Of a stretch of DNA of 64,000 nt, positions 38,573 through 46,719 are shown one piece after another. This DNA is from Rhodobacter capsulatus (GTDB lineage: Bacteria; Pseudomonadota; Alphaproteobacteria; Rhodobacterales; Rhodobacteraceae), in NCBI RefSeq assembly GCF_003254295.1, contig NZ_QKZO01000007.1, positions 124,001 to 188,000 of the forward strand, in the 5' to 3' direction. Numbering within the stretch: the first letter of the stretch is position 1; each line of letters starts with the position of its first letter. Under the pieces are notes generated by a model. The model worked only from the letters and a program-made list of their open reading frames with translations, searched no databases and was not told the origin of the DNA. The position numbers and the translations under genes are program-made.

Positions 38573-38595
38573 TTGTCAGGCGGCGATGCTATCTG
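38567..38595 (+). promoter_or_regulatory. Predicted sigma-70 promoter of DUF2892 gene
   Basis: TTGAAT at 38567-38572 and TATCTG at 38590-38595 are spaced by 17 bases. The gene starts 31 bases after the -10 box. The overlap of the -35 box with the palindrome fits repression. Confidence 0.55.
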
Positions 38596-38625
38596 AGGGG
38601 ACATCCACCCAACCGGAGTTTCCCG

Positions 38626-38835
38626 ATGACCCTTGATCGTGCCGTTCTCGTCTTTGCCGGGATCATGGTTCTGCTCAGCGTCGTGCTGACCTGGACCGTG
38701 TCGGTTTATTTCCTGTGGTTCACCGTCTTCATCGGCCTGAACCTGATCCAGTCGGCCTTCACCGGCTTCTGCCCCGCCGCCCTCGTTCTGGGCAAGCTCG
38801 GCTTTCCGACCGGCTGTGCCTTCGAGGCAAAGTAA
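38626..38835 (+). CDS. DUF2892 (YgaP-like) small membrane protein
   Basis: This 69-residue protein has two hydrophobic helices (about 6-22 and 27-47) and the family tail F-C-P-A-A-L-V-L-G-K-L-G with Cys residues near 49 and 64. DUF2892 domains are the membrane part of rhodanese YgaP and occur alone in sulfide-response operons. The ATG at 38626 is weakly preceded by CGGAG. Function is probably linked to reactive sulfur, given the operator; this is inference. Confidence 0.85.
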   Translation: MTLDRAVLVFAGIMVLLSVVLTWTVSVYFLWFTVFIGLNLIQSAFTGFCPAALVLGKLGFPTGCAFEAK

Positions 38836-38849
38836 GCCCGGGGCTCTGC

Positions 38850-38876
38850 TTTCATCTTGCCCTAAATACCTCGGGG
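38850..38876. repeat. TATTTGG-family single arm after the DUF2892 gene
   Basis: TTTCATCTTGCCC followed by TAAATACCTCGGGG is a solitary arm similar to the one at 9248-9274. It is followed by a separate palindrome at 38893-38914 and a hairpin at 38941-38964. Confidence 0.7.
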
Positions 38877-38892
38877 GTCGTCCATTGGTGCG

Positions 38893-38914
38893 CCATTGGT
38901 TCAAGAACCAATGG
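38893..38914. repeat. 22-bp palindrome with nearby partial copy
   Basis: CCATTGGTTC and GAACCAATGG flank a central AA. A partial copy (GTCCATTGGTG) lies 10 bases to the left, and GTCGTCC/GGACGAC extend the structure. It lies between the convergent DUF2892 and hisH genes. Confidence 0.6.
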
Positions 38915-38940
38915 ACGACGGGGCGGAGCCCCCGCCCGGG

Positions 38941-38964
38941 TCGCCTCGGCGAAAGCCGAGGCGA
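38941..38964 (-). terminator. Hairpin downstream of hisH
   Basis: TCGCCTCGGC and GCCGAGGCGA form a perfect 10-bp stem closed by GAAA, directly after the hisH stop on the minus strand. Confidence 0.7.
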
Positions 38965-38970
38965 AATCCC

Positions 38971-39612
38971 TCACGGCTTCCAGCTCAGGAAATTCGCGAT
39001 GATCCGCAGCCCGGTGCGCTGCGATTTTTCCGGGTGGAACTGCGTGCCCACGATATTGTCGCGCCCGACGATCGCGGTGATCGCGCCCGCATAATCGGCA
39101 TGCGCCAGCCGGTGCGCGGGGTCCGCCACCACGAAATGATAGGAATGCACGAAATAGGCATGATCGCCGGTGGCGATGCCGTCGAGCACCGGATGGGCGT
39201 GATCAAGCACCAGATCGTTCCAGCCCATATGCGGCACCTTGAGCCGCGCATCCGCGGGGGCGATTCGCACCACCTCGCCGCCGATCCAGCCGAAACCCGG
39301 GGTGGGCTCGAATTCCAGCCCGCGCGTCGCCAGCATCTGCATGCCGATGCAGATCCCCATGAAGGGCACGGCGCGGCGGGTGACGGCCTCGTCCACCGCC
39401 TCGAAGAGCCCGCTGTGGCGCACAAGCGCCGCCCGGCAGGCTGGAAAGGCCCCGTCACCGGGCAGCACGATCCGGTCGGCGCGCGCCACCACATCGGGCT
39501 CCGATGTCACAACCACCGTGCCATGCCCGGCCTCGCGTGCCATGCGTTCAAAGGCCTTTTGCGCCGAATGCAGGTTGCCAGAATCGTAATCGACCAGAAC
39601 CGTCAGGCTCAT
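38971..39612 (-). CDS. hisH: Imidazole glycerol phosphate synthase, glutamine amidotransferase subunit
   Basis: This 213-residue class I glutaminase supplies ammonia to HisF. The catalytic triad is Cys88 (M-G-I-C-I-G-M-Q), His193 and Glu195 (Q-F-H-P-E-K-S). The start at 39612 overlaps the hisB stop as TGATG; the longer upstream frame lies inside hisB. hisF and hisA are about 29 kb away on the same strand. Confidence 0.96.
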   Translation of the reverse strand: MSLTVLVDYDSGNLHSAQKAFERMAREAGHGTVVVTSEPDVVARADRIVLPGDGAFPACRAALVRHSGLFEAVDEAVTRRAVPFMGICIGMQMLATRGLEFEPTPGFGWIGGEVVRIAPADARLKVPHMGWNDLVLDHAHPVLDGIATGDHAYFVHSYHFVVADPAHRLAHADYAGAITAIVGRDNIVGTQFHPEKSQRTGLRIIANFLSWKP

Positions 39613-40199
39613 CACAGCGCCCCTTTCGTCGAGGGCAGGATCCCCGCCATCCGCGCATCGGGCTCGACCGCCATCCGCAGCGCGCGGGCGACCGCCTTGA
39701 AGGCGGCCTCGGCGATATGGTGGCTGTTCACCCCGTGCACGCGGTCGACATGCAGGGTGATCCCGCCATGGGTAGCGAGCGCCTGAAAGAATTCGCGCAC
39801 AAGCTCGGTGTCGAAAGTGCCGATCTTCTGCGTCGGGAAGTCGACATTCCAGACCAGAAACGGCCGCGCCGACAGATCGAGCGCGCAAGCGACCTGCGCA
39901 TCATCCATCGCCAGAACGAAATGCCCGTAGCGTCGGATGCCGCGCTTGTCGCCCAAAGCCGCGCTCAAGGCCTGGCCCAGCGCGATGCCGGTATCCTCGA
40001 CCGTGTGGTGATCGTCGATATGCAGATCGCCCTTGGCGGTGATGTCGAGATCGATCAACGCATGGCGCGACAGCTGATCCAGCATGTGATCGAAGAAGCC
40101 GACGCCGGTGGCATTCCGGTAAACCCCGGTGCCGTCAAGGTTCACCGTCACCGAGATCTCGGTCTCGGCGGTCTTGCGATGGATCGTGGCTGTCCGCAT
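39612..40199 (-). CDS. hisB: Imidazoleglycerol-phosphate dehydratase
   Basis: This 195-residue enzyme dehydrates imidazole-glycerol phosphate to imidazole-acetol phosphate. Metal-binding motifs [12 protein letters not shown] and F-F-D-H-M-L are clear, and [10 protein letters not shown] lies near the end. This is the monofunctional form without the phosphatase domain. It is translationally coupled to hisH. Confidence 0.96.
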   Translation of the reverse strand: MRTATIHRKTAETEISVTVNLDGTGVYRNATGVGFFDHMLDQLSRHALIDLDITAKGDLHIDDHHTVEDTGIALGQALSAALGDKRGIRRYGHFVLAMDDAQVACALDLSARPFLVWNVDFPTQKIGTFDTELVREFFQALATHGGITLHVDRVHGVNSHHIAEAAFKAVARALRMAVEPDARMAGILPSTKGAL

Positions 40200-40272
40200 C
40201 GGCTGCTCCTGCTGGTTTCAGCGCCTTATAGGGCGGGCAGGCGCGGATGTTAAGCCGGAAGCCAAAAAGACG

Positions 40273-40299
40273 AAACCCTCCCCGAGGGGAGGGTTTTTC
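40273..40299 (-). terminator. Terminator of the tRNA-Gly pair
   Basis: CCCTCCCC and GGGGAGGG form a perfect 8-bp stem with flanking AAA and TTTTT, directly downstream of the minus-strand tRNA genes and upstream of hisB. Confidence 0.8.
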
Positions 40300-40302
40300 G
40301 TC

Positions 40303-40377
40303 TGGAGCGGGCGATGAGATTCGAACTCACGACCCTAACCTTGGCAAGGTTATGCTCTACCCCTGAGCTACGCCCGC
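40303..40377 (-). tRNA. tRNA-Gly (anticodon GCC), downstream copy
   Basis: On the minus strand a cloverleaf of 75 bases starts GCGGGCG, has the D-loop A-G-C-T-C-A-G, an anticodon loop reading T-T-G-C-C-A-A, and the T-loop GTTCGAATC. The acceptor stem closes with CGCCCGC, discriminator T and encoded CCA. The anticodon GCC reads GGC/GGT glycine codons. Confidence 0.97.
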
Positions 40378-40431
40378 GTCCTTGGCGATGGCCTTGCGGC
40401 CTGAGGTACGGTCTTGCGACCTGGTTCCGAT

Positions 40432-40506
40432 TGGAGCGGGCGATGAGATTCGAACTCACGACCCTAACCTTGGCAAGGTTATGCTCTACCCCTGAGCTAC
40501 GCCCGC
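40432..40506 (-). tRNA. tRNA-Gly (anticodon GCC), upstream copy
   Basis: Identical over all 75 bases to the copy at 40303-40377, including the encoded CCA, and offset by 129 bases. The 54-base spacer is unrelated, so the two are probably processed from one precursor. Confidence 0.97.
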
Positions 40507-40670
40507 GCTGCCTTTCGGTGAGGGGGGATTTATGAAATCGCGCCGGGGGCTGCAAGTGGAAAATGCACGGTTCGATGAAAAACTGCTGCGGGAACCGAAA
40601 GCGGCCTTGCGACGTTGGAAAGACGGGTGCGGCGAAAGGGCCGCGCGCTTCCAACCGAGAGGAGACGGCC

Positions 40671-40868
40671 ATGAACACGGACATCATCGAAGGCAAGTGG
40701 AAAGAGATCAAGGGCGCGGTGCGTGCCAAATGGGGCGATCTGACCGATGACGAGATCGAGGAGATCGCGGGCGAGCGCGAGCGGCTGGAGGGGCTCGTGC
40801 AGCAGAAATACGGCCGCACCAAGGAGGCGGCGAAGAAGGAAGTCGACGAGTTCCTGTCGAAACTCTGA
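40671..40868 (+). CDS. CsbD family stress protein
   Basis: This 65-residue acidic/basic helical protein begins M-N-T-D-I-I-E-G-K-W-K-E-I-K-G, the hallmark CsbD start. CsbD-like proteins are general stress proteins of unknown biochemistry. The ATG has a GAGGAGA site. A hairpin at 40891-40910 follows. Confidence 0.92.
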   Translation: MNTDIIEGKWKEIKGAVRAKWGDLTDDEIEEIAGERERLEGLVQQKYGRTKEAAKKEVDEFLSKL

Positions 40869-40890
40869 CCCGGGGGTGCCGGACCGGAAC

Positions 40891-40910
40891 CGGGGGCCTT
40901 CGGGCCCCCG
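40891..40910 (+). terminator. Terminator after csbD-like gene
   Basis: CGGGGGCC and GGCCCCCG form an 8-bp stem with a TTCG loop, 22 bases after the stop, followed by a short CTTTC tract. Confidence 0.7.
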
Positions 40911-40962
40911 CTTTCGGTCCGGCCGAAGAGGGGGGCGCTGCCCCCCGTCCCTGCGGGACTCC

Positions 40963-41035
40963 CCCCGGGATATTTGACCCAAAGTGAAATGAAACCGGGG
41001 CGCTGCTTTCACCTTGGTCCAAATATCCCGGGGGG
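40963..41035. repeat. Inverted TATTTGG-family repeat between csbD-like gene and chemoreceptor gene
   Basis: The left arm begins CCCCGGGATATTTGACCC (40963-40989) and the right arm ends with CCAAATATCCCGGGGG (41007-41035). GTGAAA/TTTCAC flanks face inward. Further G/C-rich hairpins lie on both sides. It separates two convergent genes. Confidence 0.8.
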
Positions 41036-41120
41036 TGAATTTTCCGAAGGAAAAGAGGGGGGCAGCGCCCCCCTTTTCCCTGATCGGTGGCGATGCCCCG
41101 CGGTCGGGGTCTCGGCCGGT

Positions 41121-43325
41121 TCAGGCGGCGCGGGAGGGCGCCGAGGGCGCGAAACCCGGTCCCAGGTCGAACCGCGCGATCGCCTGCGACAGGCTTTGCG
41201 CGGAAGAGAGCAGATCGCGGCCCGAATGCGCCGTGCGCTCCACCCCCTCGGCGCTTTTCTGCGTCGCCAGATCCAGCACCTCGGTCGCCGCCGTCACCTC
41301 GCCGATGCTGGCCGATTGCTCGCGGTTGAGCTGCGCCAGATCCTGCACATGGCCGACGATCGCCTCGATCACCGCGACGGCGGCGGCAAGGCCGCGGTCG
41401 GCCTCGCTCACCAGGGTTTCACCCTCGCCGACCTTGCTGCGCGCCTCAGTGATCAGCCCGCCGATCTCGGCGGCGGCGGCCGTGGTGCGCTGCGCCAGAT
41501 CGCGGACCTCCGAGGCGACGACGGCAAAGCCGCGCCCGGCCTCGCCCGCGCGGGCGGCCTCGACGCCCGCATTCAGCGCCAGAAGGTTGGTCTGGAAGGA
41601 AATGTCGTCGATCACCGAGATGATCCGCGCGATCGCATCCGACGAGGCGGTGATCCGCCCCATCGCTTCGACCACCCGGTTCACCGTCGCCTGCGCGGTC
41701 TGGATGTCGGCGCACATCCGTTCGGCGCTGCGCGCGGTTTCGGCCGCCCGCTCGGCCCCGGTGCGCGACGAGCCCGCCAGTTCGGTCATCGCCGCCGCGG
41801 TCTCTTCCAGCGAGGCGGCGGCCCGGGCGGCCTGCGCCGACATCTCCTCCGCGCCGCGGTCCAGCGCCGCCGAGGTGGACAGGATGCCCTCGGTGCTGTG
41901 TCGGATCGTCCGCACCAGCGCCGCAAGCTCGCCCAGCGCGGCGTTGAAATTGGTGCGCAGGCTTTCGGAATGCGGCGGGAAGGGGGTCTCGATCCGCGCC
42001 GTCAGATCGCCCGCGGCGAGCCGGTGCAGCCCGGTCTCCAGCGCGGCGACGATCTGGCTCTGCTCGGCCAGCTGCGCGGCCCGTTCCGCCGCCACCGCCG
42101 CTTCGAGCGCCAGACGCTCGGCCTCGGCGGCGGCGGCGGCGGCGCGGCGCTCCTCGGCGCGCTCGGCCTCGGCGCGTTCGGCGGCGCGTTCATGCGCGAT
42201 CAGCGCCAGGTGCTCGGCCTCGCGTTCGGCAGCGGCCCGCTGCGCGGCCTCGGCCAGACGCGCATTCTGGTCCAGCATGTCGCGAAAGATCAGCAGCGCC
42301 TCCTGCAGCGCGCCGATCTCGCCGCCGCGGCGGCGCATGTCGTCGAGCACGCGCAGATCGCCCGCGGCCAGGCCGCGGGTGCGCGCGGTCAGCCGACGCA
42401 GCGGGCGCACGATCAGCCCCCGCAGCGCCAGCACGACCCCGCCCAGCGCCAGCCCCGCCAGCGCCAGCAACAGGCTGAAGCTGCGGATCGTGCGCGCGGC
42501 GTCGTCCTCCAGTCGCCCCATGTCGGCCGCCACCGACTCAAGCACCGCCAGACCGCCCGCGGTGACATCGGTGGTGATCTCCTCGGTCGCGGCCAGTGCC
42601 TCTTCGGCCCGGCCCGAGGCCTCGGTGCCCGCCCGCAGCACCGCGCGGCGCAGCGCGACAAGCCCGGTCTCGGGGCTGGCCAGATCCAGCAGCCTTGCGC
42701 GCCCCGCGGCCTTGGACTCGGGCACCGAGCGCGCGACCTTTTCCGCCGCCTCGGCGAATTTCCGCCCGCGCGGTCCGAAGGCCGCCGGATCGGTCTCGGT
42801 CAGGATGCGGATGATTTCCGTGCGCAGCCGGATCACGTCCTTCGGCTCATAGGCGTTGAAGCCGGTCACCACCGTCGCCAGCACCGAATCGATGTCCTTC
42901 AGCGCCTGTGCCAGCGCCGCCTCGGCCGCCATCCGTTCCGACAGCGCCGCGGTCAGCGCCGCAAGATGCGCCTGCAGCCGGGTGAAATGGGCGCCGAGCC
43001 CGGGCACCGCCGCGGCCTCGGGCGTTGCGGCGAAGCGCTCGATCCGGGCCGCCAGCGCGGCATGGGCAGCCGTCACCGCCGCCGCGTCGGGCGCCTGCAG
43101 AAGCTGGGCAAATCCCTGCGGCAAGGCCGAGATCTGCGCCACCAGCGTGCTGGCGCCGCGCAGATCGGGCAGCCGTTCCTCGGCCATGTCGCGCGTCTGT
43201 GTCCGAAACCCCGACAGCCCCTGATGCGAGGTCCAGCCCAGCACCGCCAGCAGGAGCGCGAACAGCCCGGCGCAAAGCCCCACCTGCACCCCGATTTTGC
43301 CCAGATAAGCCCGTATATCCGCCAT
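41121..43325 (-). CDS. Methyl-accepting chemotaxis protein
   Basis: This 734-residue receptor has an N-terminal helix at about 12-32, a helical periplasmic sensor, a second helix at about 283-305, a HAMP domain, then an unusually long Ala/Glu/Arg-rich coiled coil (about 365-430) and a second HAMP-like element ([11 protein letters not shown] near 440). The signalling tip is [19 protein letters not shown]. The start at 43325 (M-A-D-I-R) was chosen because the helix follows directly. It is divergent from the phytase-like gene and shares its Pho-box region. Confidence 0.9.
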   Translation of the reverse strand: MADIRAYLGKIGVQVGLCAGLFALLLAVLGWTSHQGLSGFRTQTRDMAEERLPDLRGASTLVAQISALPQGFAQLLQAPDAAAVTAAHAALAARIERFAATPEAAAVPGLGAHFTRLQAHLAALTAALSERMAAEAALAQALKDIDSVLATVVTGFNAYEPKDVIRLRTEIIRILTETDPAAFGPRGRKFAEAAEKVARSVPESKAAGRARLLDLASPETGLVALRRAVLRAGTEASGRAEEALAATEEITTDVTAGGLAVLESVAADMGRLEDDAARTIRSFSLLLALAGLALGGVVLALRGLIVRPLRRLTARTRGLAAGDLRVLDDMRRRGGEIGALQEALLIFRDMLDQNARLAEAAQRAAAEREAEHLALIAHERAAERAEAERAEERRAAAAAAEAERLALEAAVAAERAAQLAEQSQIVAALETGLHRLAAGDLTARIETPFPPHSESLRTNFNAALGELAALVRTIRHSTEGILSTSAALDRGAEEMSAQAARAAASLEETAAAMTELAGSSRTGAERAAETARSAERMCADIQTAQATVNRVVEAMGRITASSDAIARIISVIDDISFQTNLLALNAGVEAARAGEAGRGFAVVASEVRDLAQRTTAAAAEIGGLITEARSKVGEGETLVSEADRGLAAAVAVIEAIVGHVQDLAQLNREQSASIGEVTAATEVLDLATQKSAEGVERTAHSGRDLLSSAQSLSQAIARFDLGPGFAPSAPSRAA

Positions 43326-43395
43326 GCCGCACCTGTTTTGCCTTGCGCGCCCAAGTCTTGGGCCAAGGCGTTGAACAAGTCTGAACAACCCGAGG

Positions 43396-43461
43396 CTGTC
43401 ATCAAAACTTCATCCGTCTGTCACACATCAAACCGTCATCGCTTTGTCACCGCCCCGTCAT
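43396..43461. promoter_or_regulatory. PhoB-type binding array (six half-sites)
   Basis: TGTCA-like half-sites start at about 43396 (CTGTCAT), 43407 (ACTTCAT), 43418 (CTGTCAC), 43433 (CCGTCAT), 43444 (TTGTCAC) and 43455 (CCGTCAT). Spacings are 11, 11, 15, 11 and 11, so there are two groups of three 11-bp repeats, the layout of tandem Pho boxes. The array is 46 bases before the phytase-like gene and 71 bases before the chemoreceptor gene. Confidence 0.75.
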
Positions 43462-43506
43462 GCGCCGCGGGGATGGTCCGGCGACGCAACCTGACAGGAC
43501 CGATCC

Positions 43507-45672
43507 ATGACCTTTCGCAGCCTCTGCCTGACCTCGGCGCTGGCGCTTGCCACGGCCTTTCCCGCCCATGCCGAGCAAAGCTTCAACCGCATTTCCGCCT
43601 TTGCGACGCCGCTGAATGCGACCGGCGCCGAGGCGGCCAAACCCTCCTCGGCCGAGATCATCACCGCGACCGAAGACGGGCGGAAACTGATCTATTCCGA
43701 CAGCCCGCTGGGCGTGCTGGGGCTGATCGACATCGCCGATCCGGCGGCGCCGAAGCCCTTGGGCACAGTGGCGATGGGCGGCGAGCCGACGACGACGGTG
43801 GTGCTGGGCAATTTCGCCTTTGCCGGGGTGAACACGTCGGAAAGCTATGCCAAACCCTCGGGCAAGCTGGTGACGGTGGATCTGGGCACGCAAAAAATCG
43901 TGGCGGACTGCGATCTGGGCGGGCAGCCCGATTCCGTCGCCAAGGCCCCCGATGGCAGCTTCCTGGCCGTGGCGATCGAAAACGAGCGCGACGAGGAGGT
44001 GAACGAGGGCGATCTGCCGCAGGCCCCCGCGGGGTATCTGGTGAAACTGCCGCTTTCGAAGGGTGCGGTTGACTGTGGCGGGTTGCAGAAGATCGAGCTG
44101 ACCGGGCTTGCGGCGGTGGCGGGGGACGATCCCGAGCCCGAATTCGTCTCGGTCAACACCGCGGGCGAGATCGTGGTGACGCTGCAGGAGAACAACGAAA
44201 TCGTGGTGATCGGCGCCGATGGCAAGGTCGCCTCGCATTTTTCCGCGGGCAGCGTCGATCTGGCGGGGATCGACACGAAGAAGGACGGCAAGCTCGACTT
44301 CACCGGCAAGAAAGACGCCGTCGCGCGCGAACCCGATGCGGTGAAATGGATCGACACGGATCATTTCGTCACCGCGAACGAGGGCGACTGGAAGGGCGGC
44401 GCGCGCGGCTTCACGATCTGGAAAAAGGACGGCACGGTGGTTTTCGAGGCCGGGGCCAGCCTTGAGCGCGAGATGGCGGCGCTGGGCCATTACCCCGACA
44501 AGCGCAACAAAAAGGGCGTCGAGATCGAATCGGTCGAGGTGGCGGAGTTCGACGGTCGCAAGCTGCTTTTCGTTGCCGCCGAGCGGGCCTCGCTGGTCGC
44601 GGTCTATGATCTGGCCGATCTGACGGCGCCGAAACTCTTGCAGATCCTGCCCTCGGGGATCAGCCCCGAAGGTCTGGTGGCGATCCCGGCCCGCGGGCTT
44701 TTGGCCACGGCGAACGAGGTCGATCTGCGCGAAGACGGGCTCGCCCCGGCGCATGTGATGCTTTACGCGCTCTCCGATGCCGCGCCCGCCTATCCGACGC
44801 TGACCAGTGCGGGCACCGAGCCGCTGATCGGCTGGGCGGCGCTTTCGGCGCTGACCGCCGATCCGGCGAAACCGGGGCATCTTTTCGCCGCTTCGGACAG
44901 TTTCCTGTCGGCGGCGCCGACGATCTACACCATCGACGCGACGCAGAAACCTGCGCGGATCACCGCGGCGCTGACCGTCACGCGGGGGGGCGATCCGGCG
45001 CAGCTGATGGATATCGAGGGGCTGACCGGCGATGGCGAGGGCGGCTTCTGGCTCGCGACCGAGGGGCGCACGGACAAGATGATCCCGCATGGCATCGTGC
45101 ATGTCGATGAAACGGGCGCGATCGACCGGCAGATCGGCCTGCCGCCCGAGCTTGCCGCGGCCGAAACCCGTTTCGGCTTCGAGGGGATCGCGGTCGCGGG
45201 CAATGTTCTGTGGCTGGCGGTGCAGCGGCCGTGGAAGGACGATCCGAAGGGGATGGTCAAGCTGGTCGCCTATGATCTTGACGCCGAAACATGGGGCGCG
45301 GTGCAGTATCCGCTCGATGCCGCGCCCGAAGGTGGCTGGGTCGGGCTGTCGGAAATCACCCTGCACGGCGATTTCGCCTATCTGATCGAGCGCGACAACC
45401 AGCTGGCCGACAAGGCGGCGGTGAAGCGGCTTTACCGCGTCGCGCTGGCCGATCTGAAACCCGCGGAGCTGGGCGGCCCGCTGCCGGTGGTGACCAAGGA
45501 ACTGGTGCGCGACCTGCTGCCCGATCTGGCGGCATGGAACGGCTATATCCTTGACAAGGTGGAAGGTTTCGCCATCGACGCGGCGGGCGAGGGCTTTGTC
45601 GTCACCGACAATGACGGCGTGGACGACAGCTCGGGCGAGACGCTGTTCTGGTCAATCGGCAAGGTCGAATAA
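43507..45672 (+). CDS. Secreted esterase-like phytase domain protein
   Basis: This 721-residue exported protein has a signal peptide (cleavage after A-H-A near residue 22). Its beta-propeller-like first part has repeated V-x-V-x-D-L blades and G-I-S-P-E-G-L near 395. The C-terminal part fits the esterase-like activity of phytase family: D-I-E-G-L-T near 505, G-F-E-G-I-A near 560 and K-V-E-G-F-A near 688. It probably releases phosphate from organic esters in the periplasm, which agrees with the Pho boxes upstream. Substrate is unproven. Confidence 0.85.
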   Translation: MTFRSLCLTSALALATAFPAHAEQSFNRISAFATPLNATGAEAAKPSSAEIITATEDGRKLIYSDSPLGVLGLIDIADPAAPKPLGTVAMGGEPTTTVVLGNFAFAGVNTSESYAKPSGKLVTVDLGTQKIVADCDLGGQPDSVAKAPDGSFLAVAIENERDEEVNEGDLPQAPAGYLVKLPLSKGAVDCGGLQKIELTGLAAVAGDDPEPEFVSVNTAGEIVVTLQENNEIVVIGADGKVASHFSAGSVDLAGIDTKKDGKLDFTGKKDAVAREPDAVKWIDTDHFVTANEGDWKGGARGFTIWKKDGTVVFEAGASLEREMAALGHYPDKRNKKGVEIESVEVAEFDGRKLLFVAAERASLVAVYDLADLTAPKLLQILPSGISPEGLVAIPARGLLATANEVDLREDGLAPAHVMLYALSDAAPAYPTLTSAGTEPLIGWAALSALTADPAKPGHLFAASDSFLSAAPTIYTIDATQKPARITAALTVTRGGDPAQLMDIEGLTGDGEGGFWLATEGRTDKMIPHGIVHVDETGAIDRQIGLPPELAAAETRFGFEGIAVAGNVLWLAVQRPWKDDPKGMVKLVAYDLDAETWGAVQYPLDAAPEGGWVGLSEITLHGDFAYLIERDNQLADKAAVKRLYRVALADLKPAELGGPLPVVTKELVRDLLPDLAAWNGYILDKVEGFAIDAAGEGFVVTDNDGVDDSSGETLFWSIGKVE

Positions 45673-45708
45673 CCCTCCCGACCTCCGACCTCCGACTCTG
45701 ACCCGAAA

Positions 45709-45738
45709 CCCCCGGACCGCAAGGCCCGGGGGTTTTGC
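45709..45738 (+). terminator. Terminator of the phytase-like gene
   Basis: CCCCCGG and a CCGGGGG partner form a 7-bp stem around a 9-10-base loop, followed by TTTTGCTTT. Confidence 0.75.
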
Positions 45739-45794
45739 TTTCGTCCGGCCCCGGTTGGCATCGTTGGGGGCATCGTTACCGAAGCTTTAACAAA

Positions 45795-45812
45795 CTGCCA
45801 TGGTCCTGTCGC
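45795..45812 (+). promoter_or_regulatory. Candidate Pho box upstream of phnC
   Basis: CTGCCAT-GGTC-CTGTCGC resembles the Pho box CTGTCAT-N4-CTGTCAC, with half-sites 11 bases apart, 44 bases before the phnC ATG. A 9-bp direct repeat GGCATCGTT lies further upstream at 45757 and 45769. Confidence 0.5.
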
Positions 45813-45855
45813 CCGGACAGGCGAGAAGGGCCGCGACGCTGGATCGGGGGGACAG

Positions 45856-46677
45856 ATGCTGGAATTGCGACACCTGACACGGGATTTCGCGGGCCGATGC
45901 GCGGTCGACAATGTCTCGCTGCGCTTCGACCGTCCGGGCTTTGTCGGCATCATCGGCCGCTCGGGGGCGGGGAAATCGACGCTTCTGCGGATGATCAACC
46001 GGCTGACCGATGTCAGCGCGGGCGAGATCCTGTTTCAGGGCCGCGATGTCGCGACGCTGCGAGGGGCCGAGAAACGCGCCTGGCAAAGCCGGTGCGCCAT
46101 GGTGTTCCAGCAATTCAACCTGGTGCCGCGCCGCGATGTCGCCTCGAACGTGCTGCATGGGCTGCTGGGGCGGCGCCCGGTGCTGGCGGCGATCTTCGAT
46201 CTGTGGTCCGAGGCCGAGATCACCCGGGCGCTGGCGATCCTCGACCGGCTCGGCATCGCCGATCAGGCGGCCAAACGTGCCGAGGCGCTCTCGGGCGGCC
46301 AGCAGCAGCGCGTCGCCATTGCCCGGGCGCTGATGCAGGATCCCGCGATCATCCTGGCCGACGAGCCGATCGCCAGCCTTGACCCGATGAATGCGCAGAT
46401 CGTCATGGACACGCTCAAGCGCATCCAGACCGAGGACGGGCGCATGGTGATCGCCAATCTGCACACGCTTGATACCGCGCGGCGCTATTGCGACCGGGTG
46501 ATCGGCATGCGCGACGGCCGCGTCGTCTTCGACGGCCGCCCCGACCAGCTTTCGACCGGCATCGCGCGCGAGATCTACGGCGCCGACGCCAGTTTCAACG
46601 AGGCCGCGACCTCGACCGCGATCCCTGCCGATGTGCGCGCCGACGCAAGTTACGCCAGCGCGATGCTGGGCGCCTGA
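45856..46677 (+). CDS. phnC: Phosphonate ABC transporter ATP-binding protein
   Basis: This 273-residue ATPase drives phosphonate import. Walker A is G-R-S-G-A-G-K-S-T at 34-42, the signature is L-S-G-G-Q-Q-Q-R, and Walker B I-I-L-A-D-E-P lies near 166-172. It opens the operon phnC-phnD-phnE-phnE2-acyltransferase. A small hairpin (CCCGGCC/GGCCGGG at 46684-46702) lies in the phnC-phnD gap. Confidence 0.96.
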   Translation: MLELRHLTRDFAGRCAVDNVSLRFDRPGFVGIIGRSGAGKSTLLRMINRLTDVSAGEILFQGRDVATLRGAEKRAWQSRCAMVFQQFNLVPRRDVASNVLHGLLGRRPVLAAIFDLWSEAEITRALAILDRLGIADQAAKRAEALSGGQQQRVAIARALMQDPAIILADEPIASLDPMNAQIVMDTLKRIQTEDGRMVIANLHTLDTARRYCDRVIGMRDGRVVFDGRPDQLSTGIAREIYGADASFNEAATSTAIPADVRADASYASAMLGA

Positions 46678-46719
46678 CCCTTTCCCGGCCGGGGTGGCCG
46701 GGTTCAACCGGAGACGACC

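Noticed and set aside
45806-45822. CCTGTC-N5-GACAGG palindrome upstream of phnC as a separate operator
   Set aside because: It overlaps the second half of the Pho-like box and may be a by-product of that site; no independent support.
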